From Symbiodinium microadriaticum (lineage: Eukaryota > Sar > Dinophyceae > Suessiales > Symbiodiniaceae), in NCBI GenBank assembly GCA_001939145.1, contig LSRX01001334.1, positions 1 through 64,000 of the forward strand: a stretch of 64,000 nt of DNA. The letters run 5' to 3'. Position 1 is the first letter of the stretch; every line of letters starts with the position of its first letter. This document shows, piece after piece, positions 1 to 10,845 of this stretch. Under the pieces are notes generated by a model. It did no database searches, was not told the DNA's origin, and saw only the letters and a program-made list of their open reading frames with translations. The position numbers were made by a program, and so were the translations under genes.

Positions 1-82
1 CACGCACCCACGCACCCACGCACCCACGCACGCATGCACACACGCACGCATGCACTGGTAGAGGCGCACACACGCACCTGCC
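1..82. repeat. CACGCACC-type microsatellite
   Basis: The window opens in a degenerate tandem of CACGCACC and CACGCATG words that fades out near position 82. It is cut by the window edge, so its full length is unknown. Confidence 0.85.
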
Positions 83-1095
83 CACCCTAATGCAGAAGAA
101 TGAGTTTCGTTCTGGGCTTCTGCGAGCTGACGGAGGAATATCGACCTCCATTGTGACACGATGCTGCATAGCTTCGCACCCTACTTGAGGTTGAAGATGG
201 GGATGAAGGCATGGACATGGATCTGTCTTTGGTGTGTTTAGAGGGTGTTTACATGAGGGGTGAACTTTTTGGAAATTGCATCGAGGCCTGGCGATCCTGT
301 CAGAGCCTTGGTGGCAAACCCCTGAGATGGGCCAGGCGGGCCTTTCTTTTGGGGCACATCAATCTGCGTGAACCCAAGCCGGCGTGGCACCACACAGCCT
401 TGGCAGGGGCAGAAGAAACCGGTGCGATCGCGACGAGAGTCTATTCTGGCATCCGGGGCTTGGGCCTTTGGGGCCCCAGAAAAACTGCTGATTCGCATGC
501 CTCTGCATCGTCAATCCTGGCACTGAGGCGGAGTCATTCAACTCGGTCCCTTCCACCACAACTCTTCGCTCAGGTCGGCTCTCGGGGAGATTTCTCCTTC
601 TTTGCCGTCCATGGCGAGATATTAAACAGGGGAATCGACCCTTTGTCTGTGCTCCAGTTCTCAAGAAGCGCACCATCTCATCGTCCTTGGCGGGTCGGGC
701 ACAGGCAGGCCTCGTGTGTCAGCCGTACCCTAGACCCGAAGCTGGGACGCTTGAGTTGCAGCTGAGGAGACATCAAGTCCATGTTTGCAACGGTGTTTGC
801 AAAGCTTGGCAGCTCACTTAGCTCGCTCAGCTCTCCGCGTGGATGGGGAGAAGTGTCGGCTTTCGAGGTGGCCTGGATGGAATGGTTTCAGCACCTCAAG
901 GACCCCGCATGCTTCTTTCTACTTGCAGGGCGCCGCACGGTCGTATGCCGAGACATACAATGCCTTGGTGTCCTGGTGCTATTTCTAAAGCATCCGCATC
1001 GGGCGAGCAGGAGCCCAGCAGGAGGTACTGTTTCGCCAGAATGGAGCCTCGTCTGTCAGTCAACCAGTGTCCAGTGGTGTGCGCAGTTGCAGAAC
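83..1095. other. no assignable gene; possibly 5' exons of channel 1
   Basis: Several short ORFs overlap on both strands here and none resembles a family I know. Since the channel S1 segment starts near 1096, the N-terminal cytoplasmic exons of that channel may lie in this stretch. I cannot pick them out. Confidence 0.3.
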
Positions 1096-4000
1096 AAGGT
1101 AGATGGAAACAAGTTTTCAACTTTGTGCTTACTCGTGATCCTGGCAAATGCAGCGCAGCTGCACCTGAGTCTGGCTTGTGGGCATTTGAAGCCCACGTCA
1201 ATCAGTAATGTTTCGGATGCTTTGCGCTCGAGCTACTGCTTGCCTGTCCGCTCACCTCGTACCTCAGGCATTCTTGATCATCATCGTCTCGGACTACGAG
1301 CTGGGACACTTGGGCGAAGCGATTCCTGAACACTACGCCGCGTCCTCAGATGCAGTCAGAGCGTGGATGAGACTGTTAGTGGCCTGAACGCCGGCAGCAG
1401 GAGCGGCTTGAACTTGGCCTGACGGTGTTCTATGTGGGGTCCTCAGACTCGTTAGCGATGAAGATCAGCCAGCAGATGATGGTGGATATACTAAAATGCT
1501 TCCTGGACGGTGCGCCGTAAGAAACCCAGGCCTTCGAACTCACGCTTAAGATCATGGTCCATCGGATGTGCCCCCCGTTGTGGCCATCTCTTGGTGTGAT
1601 TCACCGTGACAGCTGAAAGGTACTTCTTTGTCAATGAAGACTGGCGTTGCTTGGACGGCTTCGGCATTGAAAATAAAGGAGGGCATGTAGGAACTCCTCT
1701 CGCATGCCCGGCTGTGTTTGCAGGTTGGAACATCTTTGACTTCTCGCTCGTGATCTTCTCGGTAATTGAGATTGCCATCTCGTCGGTGCTCGAGTCCGCG
1801 ATTGACGAGAGTGGTGATGCGAGCTTGAATCTGGGCACCTTGACCACGCCAGGGAGTGAGGGAGTTAGAAGCCGTTTTGGCGCACGTGCTACACTTCTTG
1901 TCTTGGGCTGTGCTCTGTCCTGACTTGCGGGGTAGGAGCCTCCCCAGTTTGCTGCATGGCAGTAACTATGGCCAACCCAACAAAAATGAGAAATACCAAG
2001 AGGCACGTTTAAGCTGTTGTCGTTTCTCCACAGTGGTTACCAGGGAGGCTGCAGTGTGGGCGGCTGACCGCAATCAACACCAATCGTACAACCTTTCTTT
2101 TCAGGCTGACTTTGAGCTGGGGTCTTGGGGGGGGGGAAACCAATTCTTTGCGAAGCAAGCTTGTTCTAGAGGACTGTGACTATTGCCGTCGTGGGGTCAC
2201 AGCTCAGTTGTTGAATCACCCTTGTTTGGCAAGGATTCCTGCGTCTGCTCAGACTGACCAAGCTGGCAAAGGCCTGGCGAGCATGTGAGCTTTTTGAGAT
2301 AGGACTGGGCACGCCGGTGAGGTGCTCAGAGTTTTCCGTACCCTGAAGTTCTTCACAGAGTTGCCGCTTCGTTGCAGTGGGGGCCGGCAGCAAGGGCCGA
2401 GGCAGATCAAGGCAGGTCAGTCAAAGAGCCTATCTCCTGCATGCATCTCAGGCGCCTCATGTTGGATTGTGTTCTGGGCTTCCTGGCGAAGAAACAGCTG
2501 TGCGACATGTGCTGTGGGCAGGAATCTAGACCGTTGTAACACTGTTGTAACGATGCCTGACGTCCAGGCTCATTCCTGCAAATCTTCTGGTGCCTTGCTC
2601 CTTGCTCAGATCAGGTGTCCAAGTAGGCAAGCCCAGCCTGAGAAGCAGAGCTTCAGGCGATGATTGTCTTCGTGCTCTACGTCTTCTCCCTCCTCATAGT
2701 CCAAGGCATAGTGGATCTTCTGATATCGGCCTTGGGCTTGGGCCAAGTGAGCAAAGCTGTGTCGCCTAGGGCCTAGTGTAAACACAGCACTCTGCACTCT
2801 GCCACCAATTCTTGCATCTTTTTGATTAATGCTTGCTGGTACTCTAAGGAAGGTGATTCCCTTGCAGATGCCGACGTGAGACTGCTTGAGTACTATTACC
2901 CGTCTGTAGGACGGACTTCTGCACCAGTTAATGTCGAACTTCCGTAAAGACACCAATGTGCTTTGCACGCTCACTTCACAAAGAACTGATCCCAAGCACC
3001 TTCGACACGCACGTGCGCAATGTGTGAAGATGCAAGTCAGGCAGACAACTGCGTGTCAATGAACTCATTGCCATCTTCAGGAGGAGCCCTCCTGACACTG
3101 TTCCAGTCCACAACAGCTGGCCTGGATTGGCGGGATGCCACTTGAACAGTTAAGGCATTTAGGAGCTTTAACAACAAGGGCATTTTGATTGGGATGCCAC
3201 TATGCTCGTTCTCCAAGGCTTTCGAGGCTCTTCAAAAAGGTTCTGATGGTGCTGGTCTTAGCTCGTTTCCCTGGCATGCTTTGTGGCATCCTCCCTCTGT
3301 GAGGTGGGCTGTTTTTATCTCTGGTATTTTTGGCCCCTGCCTCACTTCAACCTGTTCCAGCACCTTTGAATGGAAGCTGCAACTCCAGCAATAGTTGCAG
3401 CACATGGTGTCCGAGGTTTACATCAGCATCTTCACCATATCGATTTGGAACATCGTGACAAGCACCTTTGTTGAGAAGGCACCAGCCCACTGCCAGTGCC
3501 AGTAGTGTTCGGCGATGTTCGGCGCTCCCCTTCGATGTCGATCGTCGTCGACCGCCGTGGCAGGCGATGAAACTGGCTAAGCCAGATCTTGACTCGATGC
3601 TTCTGGAGTGCCTCAGCAAATACACCGGTTCCTAACTGACTAGGCCACTACGCGGCTAGGCGTATCTAGGCGTGTCGTGTGAATACATGTGAGTACACAC
3701 GGCACAAGGCAAAGTATGCGCGATCTGAAAGACACGGAAGAATTGGAGAACCTCTTCAGACCGTATGCCACCACAAACGCGGCCGGTCACCTGGAAGCCC
3801 CAGCAGCATGCCTGCCATGTTGATTTGTGATGCATCGTGCTGCGAGATCAGGAAGGTGAGGAGGAAATCTCACTCGAGGACTTACAGGCGGTGCGTGGGA
3901 GCTCTGTGTCGAGTTTCCTCCCGCAAGTTCGAAATGCGTCTTGTCAATCCTTCGAAGTAGGTCGACGTCTGTTACGTTTCAGGATGCAGCTGACGAGGCG

Positions 4001-4110
4001 GAGTTCCTTCTGTACCTCTCAGTACGAGGCCAGTCTCTTGTGGCAAAGTCTCTTCCCATGTCAGAGCAGAGTGAGTATTAGGCAGTCCATGGTCTGAGGT
4101 ATAGACGTTA
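1096..4110 (+). CDS. voltage-gated cation channel, single six-TM domain (channel 1)
   Basis: The product is a plasma or organelle membrane cation channel opened by voltage. No single ORF covers it, but short exons follow the family order on the + strand. S1 (FSTLCLLVILANA) is near 1115-1155. S2 (LELGLTVFYV) is near 1407-1437. Pre-S3 (RYFFVNEDW) is near 1615-1642 and S3 (WNIFDFSLVIFSVIEIA) near 1724-1780. S4 (VLRVFRTLKFFTEL) is near 2320-2366, with the S4-S5 linker (RLMLDCVLGFL) at 2452-2486. S5 (MIVFVLYVFSLLIVQGI) is near 2660-2712. The pore helix and filter (LTLFQSTTAGLDW) are near 3090-3130. S6 (YISIFTISIWNIVTSTFVEK) is near 3415-3474. Acidic exons near 3836-3900 and 3984-4035 may be the cytoplasmic tail. 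S4 keeps Arg and Lys at three-residue spacing. The ion carried is not predictable. Exon borders and both ends are approximate. Confidence 0.72.
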
Positions 4111-5348
4111 AGAATGTCAAGCTGTTCTTCTACATGCTTGGCTCGATGCACAAGGCCTTTCTTGCCAAGTTTTTGTTTGTGTGACCTTCCCGACATGCTC
4201 CTGCTTCGCAGAACTCGGTCGTCGACTTGAAGTCACTGGTAAAAGCTTGCGCTTGAACCTTACGACGGGTTGAGGCCGTCACGAGATGTCAGCTGGCCTT
4301 GTTCGTTTGCGATAGAGGTTCGAATGAAGGGCTTTGCCACAAGCATCGATCTCCAGTCGGTGTCCTTTGAAGCCAAGCTGATGCAGCATGGCTGCAGCCC
4401 GTGACTTGCATTTCGTCGACCTTCCAAGCTCTACTGCACCTTGCCAATCCTGCTGCAGGCATTCGCAAACGAAGGATCTCTTCAAGGCACGCTTCAATGT
4501 AGGAGCCATCGAAATGGCCCAGCCACGCCAAAAAAATGCGCGCTCGTGGAACAATAACGCAGGCGGCGTCTGAGTGTGTCAGATCCGGCTCCAAATCTCA
4601 ACGCATTCTGTGAAGGCTTGCAAGTCCTATACTGTTATGTGATCTGAACGACCATTATGGTGGGCCACCAGGGGGCAGGGACATTGGCACCAGGCATGAC
4701 ATGCCTTGATGTGAACATCACGAAAATTAGCAGATTTCCTTCAAAAGCGTGGGGTGTCTGCAATTCCGGGAGGTAGGCTCGCAGTATCGGGAACAGACTG
4801 GCAGAGACGCTTGGGGCTCTCAAGTTCCGTTCCTTCGCCTTCAGGGTGTAGAGGCAGTCTTCTCCGGATACACCGACCGTCGTTTTGTTAGTCAGAACAA
4901 GCGAAAAGGTTTTTGGCAACGCCAGGTTCTCGCGCAGCGGCTTGAGAACATGGAGGCGCCCCTGCAGTCGAAATGCTGCGATTTCCAAGCTTGCTTTGTG
5001 TCTGAGGTGTCAGTGCTCTCCAACCTGCGTTCCCAGGCATGTAGTGCCGTAGAATCGTGCTGCATCGTTTGATGGGTGGCGCACCGGCACTTTGCACACG
5101 TCCGACCATCAAGGCCGGCCGGCGACGAAGTGGCACAGTTTTTGGAGCGATGCAGGGCTCTGAGCATCTTCTCCTTTGCCGAAGTACCGAGCCTCCGAAG
5201 TGTGACAAGACATGCACGGAAGGGACACGCAGATGGAAGAAAGTCGAGTTTAAGTTCATCAATACCGGCACCTGCCTTAATGACAGTGCCAGTTGCATGT
5301 CGTCGGCTCATGCCTATACGCCTGCGTGCGTGCGCAGCTGTGTCAAAA
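4111..5348. other. no recognisable gene
   Basis: ORFs of 60-140 codons overlap one another on both strands near 4280-5310, none with a recognisable motif. The overlap on both strands suggests chance ORFs in GC-balanced DNA. Part may still be 3' tail or UTR of channel 1. Confidence 0.4.
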
Positions 5349-5418
5349 GTGTGTGTGTGTGTGTGTGTGTGTGTCTGCGTGCGTGCGCGCGCGTGTGTGT
5401 GTGTGTGTGATTGTGTGT
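5349..5418. repeat. (GT)n microsatellite with a GC-rich interruption
   Basis: A long GT run is broken by a TGCGTGCGTGCGCGCGCG segment and then resumes. The alternating purine-pyrimidine sequence is of the kind that can adopt Z-DNA. Confidence 0.95.
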
Positions 5419-6926
5419 GGGTGGAACTTTGTCACTAAGAGTGATGTTTATTGCAGGGGGACGGAGCAGGCCTGTGGAGCTCCATCTAGCAAAGCTCTCC
5501 GCAGTGTCCTGAGGATATCACCAGGGACGCCTGGTGACGTACCTGCAATCGCAATGGCAACCAGGCCAAGCCACAAACCTGGAATCGCATCTGTTTGCAG
5601 TCGTGTGTTTAGAGCTGTTGCCATGTAGAATGTACAGTTCAAACAACAAAGTAACAACAAGCCTTGAGGTCCGATTGGCTCCGGACCCCTTGGGGACTTA
5701 ATGCCCTCATGATGCATTAAGCGCTGCTTGATACCCAACAGGTTAGTGGCTGCGTGACGGATGCCTAAGTGTGTTCCAGGTGGTTGCAAGCGGTTGTATT
5801 TGTTTACCGTGCTACCTGCAGCGGGGTTGCCGGTGCAAGTTCCTGTCAGGCCGATCTGACAAAGGCAGGGATCATTGACAGGTTTCCATAGTGAAACCCA
5901 CAGGTCCGAAGAAATTGCTACTCCGATGGTGCCGCCGTTCGATTCAGCCCGGGTAGTTGCAGTCCTTTGTTCCTTGCTTCATGCAAGGCTTGATGCCAGC
6001 TTTCATTGCCGGTCTTGTTCTTGTGCAGATCCGATGAAATCATCGGCTTCTGCATCCGCAGACCACGTCTTCAGATCAGGCTCAGCTCCAGCCAATCCCT
6101 TCGAACTTCGAATCATGGAGCCGAGAGAGAAGGTTTTGGGCCAAGAACTTTCAAAGCCACTGTCGGCTGTGCCCACCTCGTTTTCAGCTTCTGCTGTGGA
6201 CAAATGGCTCACGAAACACAAGAGCCAGTTCAAAGGCAAGGCCAATGAGTTTAAGAAGCATGCGGCCCAAGTGACAGCCGTGTTGCAGGCCTTTGATGCC
6301 ACCAAGCAAGATCTCGTTGATACTGCCATCAAATACAGATTGCATGAGAAACATGCAGGCCGGATGCCGGTCAACAATCTGTCAACATATTCTGCTGCCA
6401 GTCATTTTGAAGCTGCTTGACTAGCTGTCACAGCAAAACAGGCGAGCACCGGACCGATCGCAGCTCGTAAGAAGCTTGCTTCGGCCGTGTGCGCCATTGG
6501 AAGTGCAGCTGCTTTTATGTTGGAGTTTGGAGAAGGGATCCCTAAAACCCCACTGATCATGCACACTTTAATGTGCTTGGTACTGCTGCACCACTTTGCA
6601 GTGCCCGGGTCGTTTCTTCAGAAGGACTCTCACCGGTCCAGAATTCTCCACAAGCTTCGGTCGTTCAATGTGCATCCTGATGTGTTGCACTACTCGTTTT
6701 TTGAATAACCGAACACTGTATACTGGATGTTTGAAGTTGATTTCGACATTAGCTGATTTCAATCTGGCTATCGGCAACCGTCTTCGTTGCTGTATGTTGG
6801 CAGCACTGCTGTCGGTGCAGCCAAACGGCACCTCAATCGCATGGCAGTTTTCCGGAGGCTCAAGAAAACTGTGGATGCCGAGCTTGCATTGCGTTTTGGG
6901 CTTCCCACGACAATCTCTTTCGTTTT
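5419..6926 (+). other. unassigned; ORF 5875-6420 of unknown nature
   Basis: The only ORF of note is 5875-6420 (181 codons). Its C-terminal half (about residues 100-175) is Lys- and Ala-rich and looks helical. I recognise no domain. It lies upstream of the decayed reverse-transcriptase element in the same orientation and could be part of that element's first ORF. Confidence 0.3.
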
Positions 6927-8800
6927 GTGTTGGTGCCTCTTCAGTCGTGTGAGGACTATGAATCGGCTTGGGTGTTAGCTCAGTGGCAATCACCACTCAA
7001 TTATCCCTGGGCCATGACCCTTTTGAAGAAGACAGCTCTGGGATATCGAGTATCCCCGAAGCGTCGTGCCTCCCTGTATGGCGCCTTTGGCTTGCGACTG
7101 TGGCGAAAGCTACACAAGCGGATGCACCGTCGGAGTCGCGAGTTCTTCATCAAAGACTCCCGAGAGCTGGCATGGGGTCTACTCTTCAAACTCGAATCCC
7201 ATACCAGGGCGGCTTTTGAAACATCGAAGCTCCTCCGCTCTAGAGAAACAGCTGACGAGAAAGTGTATGCCCTCATCAAGCTGAGTCGGAACATTGAGAA
7301 CCCTGTTCGGAACAAAGATCTGGCGCTTTAAACAGGAGTCGTTAAGTTCCGCACCACAATGCACTGGCCCAGAACGGCAAGACCTTTGGGTCCTCCGCTG
7401 TGCCATCCGAGTTCTACCGAAGAATGTGAGAGATGGCTGAAAAGCCTCATTCTGGTGTTTCAGCATCTTTTCCGTCCTTTCATGTTCCCAAGAACAGCTT
7501 CAGGGAGGTTCCCCACCAAAGCATCAAGAAGCTTCTTCACAACTTTGGAAGTTGGGAAGACACTTTGTGGGATCCAGAGTTCAGTTTGGACTCTGTTGTA
7601 TGTCCTTGTAATCGATACAGGCACAAACTGCCTGATCGTTGCTTCATGTCCGGCCATGTTGCCACTGGTCGTGAAGAGTTTGAACATCTGCTGCCAGGGC
7701 GCAGCAACATTACTTCGGCCAGTGCTGCCAGCGCCAATTTCCCGGGCCGAAATCCCTGGATGTCTTCGTCAAAAGCTCTGTTTGATCAGTGGCTTAAACG
7801 GCATAAGCTTCGAGCCAGCTTGCATCCTCAGTTTGAAGAGTTTTGCAAGGAACAATGGCACCAGCATGTACAGATGCTGGAACAAACGTCCAGGTTGAAC
7901 TGGGCCATGGTGCAAAAGGTCAAAGCCTTGCTGCACCATGAATTCGTTTCGTACAATGAAGATCATAACCCCAACCATGTGGTCTGTTACTGTCCTCGGT
8001 TCTTTCTTCGCAGGATCAAGGCCACTTGGGATGATCCAGCAGTGTTTCAAAGGCATGAAGGCACGCCGTAACAGTGGCAAGAACAGATGCTTCAAAAGAT
8101 TCCTGCCCATCTCTCCAGAAGGTATTCCTGGAGCTTCATGAAAACAGCATCCTTGCCCAAAGGGACATTATGTTTTGAAGAGGAAGAAGCAGTTCTCTAC
8201 GGAGCGCAAACGATGCTGGATCAAGGACCTTCCTGATATCGCACCATTGTCTTTCTGCAAAGGAGTGTTTACGGCAGCTGGACGATGCCGTCTTCAGATG
8301 GTGGGGACGTGTAAATCAGGTATCCCCAGTGCTGTCGGGCCTGCCAGCACTCATGGCAGAGACATGATTCTTGAACTCGCTTCCTGCTGAGTTGTTCTCT
8401 TCTTTCCTGTTTCTTCGATATGTGGATAATCGTCTCATACTAGCCCCGAAGCATGTCCTACAGCGAGCAGATCTCAAAGCTTTTTGCGATCCACACTTCT
8501 ATGAAGGGATCCTGCTCGAAACTGTATCGGACCATGAATGTTACAATTGATGCCAAAGCTCGGAAGGCCGTGTTTAACCTTCCCACAAAACCTTGGCAGA
8601 TTCGTTCTCCTGCGAGTGCAGGTCTTGTGCTTCAGGATACTTTTCTCGGGCCTCGTTGATTCGTCAATATTCCTGGCCTCAAGAAACCGCCCAGCAGCTT
8701 GATATCGGGCAGCTCCAGCCATCAGCGCAGCCGAAGAAGCCACAGTCGTGCACCTATCGTGTTGGTGTCAGGACGGGGCGCAGAACAACCCCGGTGCACA
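6927..8800 (+). pseudogene. decayed reverse-transcriptase retroelement
   Basis: The element is broken into frame-shifted pieces on the + strand. ORFs 6927-7331 and 7433-8071 are Arg/Lys/His-rich and may be an element ORF1. The second carries Cys/His clusters (for example HNPNHVVCYCP). From about 8160 a basic stretch (LKRKKQF) resembles reverse-transcriptase N-terminal motifs. About 8265-8475 then reads WWGRVNQVSPVLSGLPALMA, one stop, and FLRYVDNRLILAP. The last has the YVDN form of the Y-x-D-D catalytic box, with its second Asp lost. Downstream, 8560-8690 has related basic and aromatic text in several frames. The stops and frame changes show a dead copy. A non-LTR type is plausible but unproven. 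No terminal repeats or poly-A tail were found. Confidence 0.5.
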
Positions 8801-10826
8801 ATTTGCTTATTCCGCCCGCACCTTCTACACCACCTCCACACATGCCCGTGCGACCGCTTGTGCAAACTTTCCCGCCCACACCTCCGCCTCCACCTGGCCC
8901 AACTCCTCCCGCACTACTTGCAAGTTTTCCTTCGGAACAAGGACACTGGCCATTGGCATCGGCCCGCAGCAATGCTTTTGCTTCACCACCTTTGTTTCCT
9001 ACTCTGGGGTCCATGCCTGGACTCGCCCGCACTGTCTTTCCCAGGTACAGCCAAGCCTCTGCCACGGCTACGCCTCTAACTAGGACAGCAGCGTGACCTC
9101 CGAAAGCAAAGTTAATAGTCGCCCTCAGCCACCACCTCAATTCAGTCTGCCTCGAGGATCGGGTGTGCAACGATGATTTGGACACCAGTCGCATGCAGTA
9201 TTGCTAACCTCAGCTGCCGAAGTACGTTGTCTCATCATCATGGGCTAGGGAACGAGGGCTCGCCAGAGTCCCTCTCACTGCTTTGCACTTTGCACCCATT
9301 TCCTGTATCAGGGATGGAATAGTTACTGGATTATAGGTGGATAGGACACAGCAAAGAGGCTTATTTTCTTGTCGCTCGCACCAAAGCTGAGATGGTCTTG
9401 GCAGGAGAAATCCTGTCGCAAATCAGAAGCAAGGGCCTTGACATTGAAGCGGCAGCTGCCAATTTGCAGTACAAACACAAGCCTCCCAAGCCTAAAAACC
9501 GCCACCAAAGCCCTGGGCCAACACATGGTGGCAGACATGAGGAAGTTTATTCCTGTTGCCACAGACCCTGAATCTCAAGACGGGATCTGTGACCTACCGC
9601 AAGACCGAGGACAGTTTATATTGTGTTATATGTGTGCCAATGCAAGCTTTGTCTCATGACATCTTTGGAGTGTTGGCAGCAACCTCAACACCCTTCACCT
9701 TTTCAGCTAGTGTCCGACCCTCCGAATGGGAGGACATCGCCTACAATGCACGGGAAATAGTCAGAGCATGGTGCCGCAAGTTTGGCATCCGCCCCAAAGA
9801 TTCTTATACATGTTTCTCCTTGCTCGTGGACCGCTGCTCTACAATGCAAGCACCGCAACATGGCAGTCACGGCCAGACTGGGTAGCATTTCAAGAGCTTG
9901 GATCAAGCCAATGTTGGCATTGGCTCAGAAAGATGTGGCCAAGCTCTGTGGCCGAGTTGATAAACACTTCGATTGACACAAATTTTCATGGCTCGAAAGT
10001 ATTTGGGCGACACCGAGCTTTTAGCATACATGCGACCTCTTCAGATCAAGGCACCCATCAGCATGGACCGAAGTTGCAGCGCACAGGACAGAGAGAGAGA
10101 GAGAAGGAGGTGCTTACTCAGTGTTTTGCGCATTTTTGTTGTTGCCTGACAATGTTTTCGCAGCCATTTCCTGGCTTGCAGCCTTGCGGTACCATGGCTG
10201 ACAGAGACCGCAGCCGAACTTTCCCACCGGAGCCAGCCTTTTGGCGCAGGACATGGCGTTCCACACTTAATAACGACGGCAGTTTTGTGTGGTGGCAGTG
10301 ATTCGAAGTGACGCATGGATGGATTCGATCAAAAGCTCACCAAGATCGGCAACTCCCCACCGAAAGGGAAGTCCCTCCAGCACGACCTCTGAAGCGCAAG
10401 CGCAGCTCCATGTAAGGAGGAATTGGCGTAGTTCGTTTTGCTCTTGAGAGCGACTCAACAGCTTGCCTTGAGTAAGAGAGCTAGTCGAAGCCTTCAGTCC
10501 TTCATTGCATTGCTGGCCGATAATGTTAAAAGATCCGACTGAATGATGCAGCCCTGCCACAGGGCATATATGTGTGTGTGTACATGCCTGTACATGGAGA
10601 CCTTCGAGTGAGACCATAAGAGATACCGCAAAAAGGGGGGCACGGCTCTCTGATGCTACCGTACCCAACGAAGCTGTACATCAGAGAGGGAAGCCAAGCC
10701 TGATCAGCTGGGTGTACTTGCGCAAAGACCAGCTGACCAGCCCAAAATACCCCAAAGGAGCTGCTGTTTCCACAATTGGCTTTCAGTGATTCTGTATGGT
10801 TGCCGCAATCTGTCGTCGCGTGGTCC
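8801..10826. other. no recognisable gene; short (GA)n run
   Basis: ORFs at 8593-9096 (Pro-rich), 9556-9885 and 9726-10301 overlap in different frames and show no known domain. They may be the 3' remnant of the decayed element just upstream. A short GAGA run lies at about 10086-10104. Confidence 0.35.
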
Positions 10827-10845
10827 TGTGTGTGTGTGTGTGTGT
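10827..10845. repeat. (GT)n microsatellite
   Basis: About nine GT units in a row. Confidence 0.9.
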
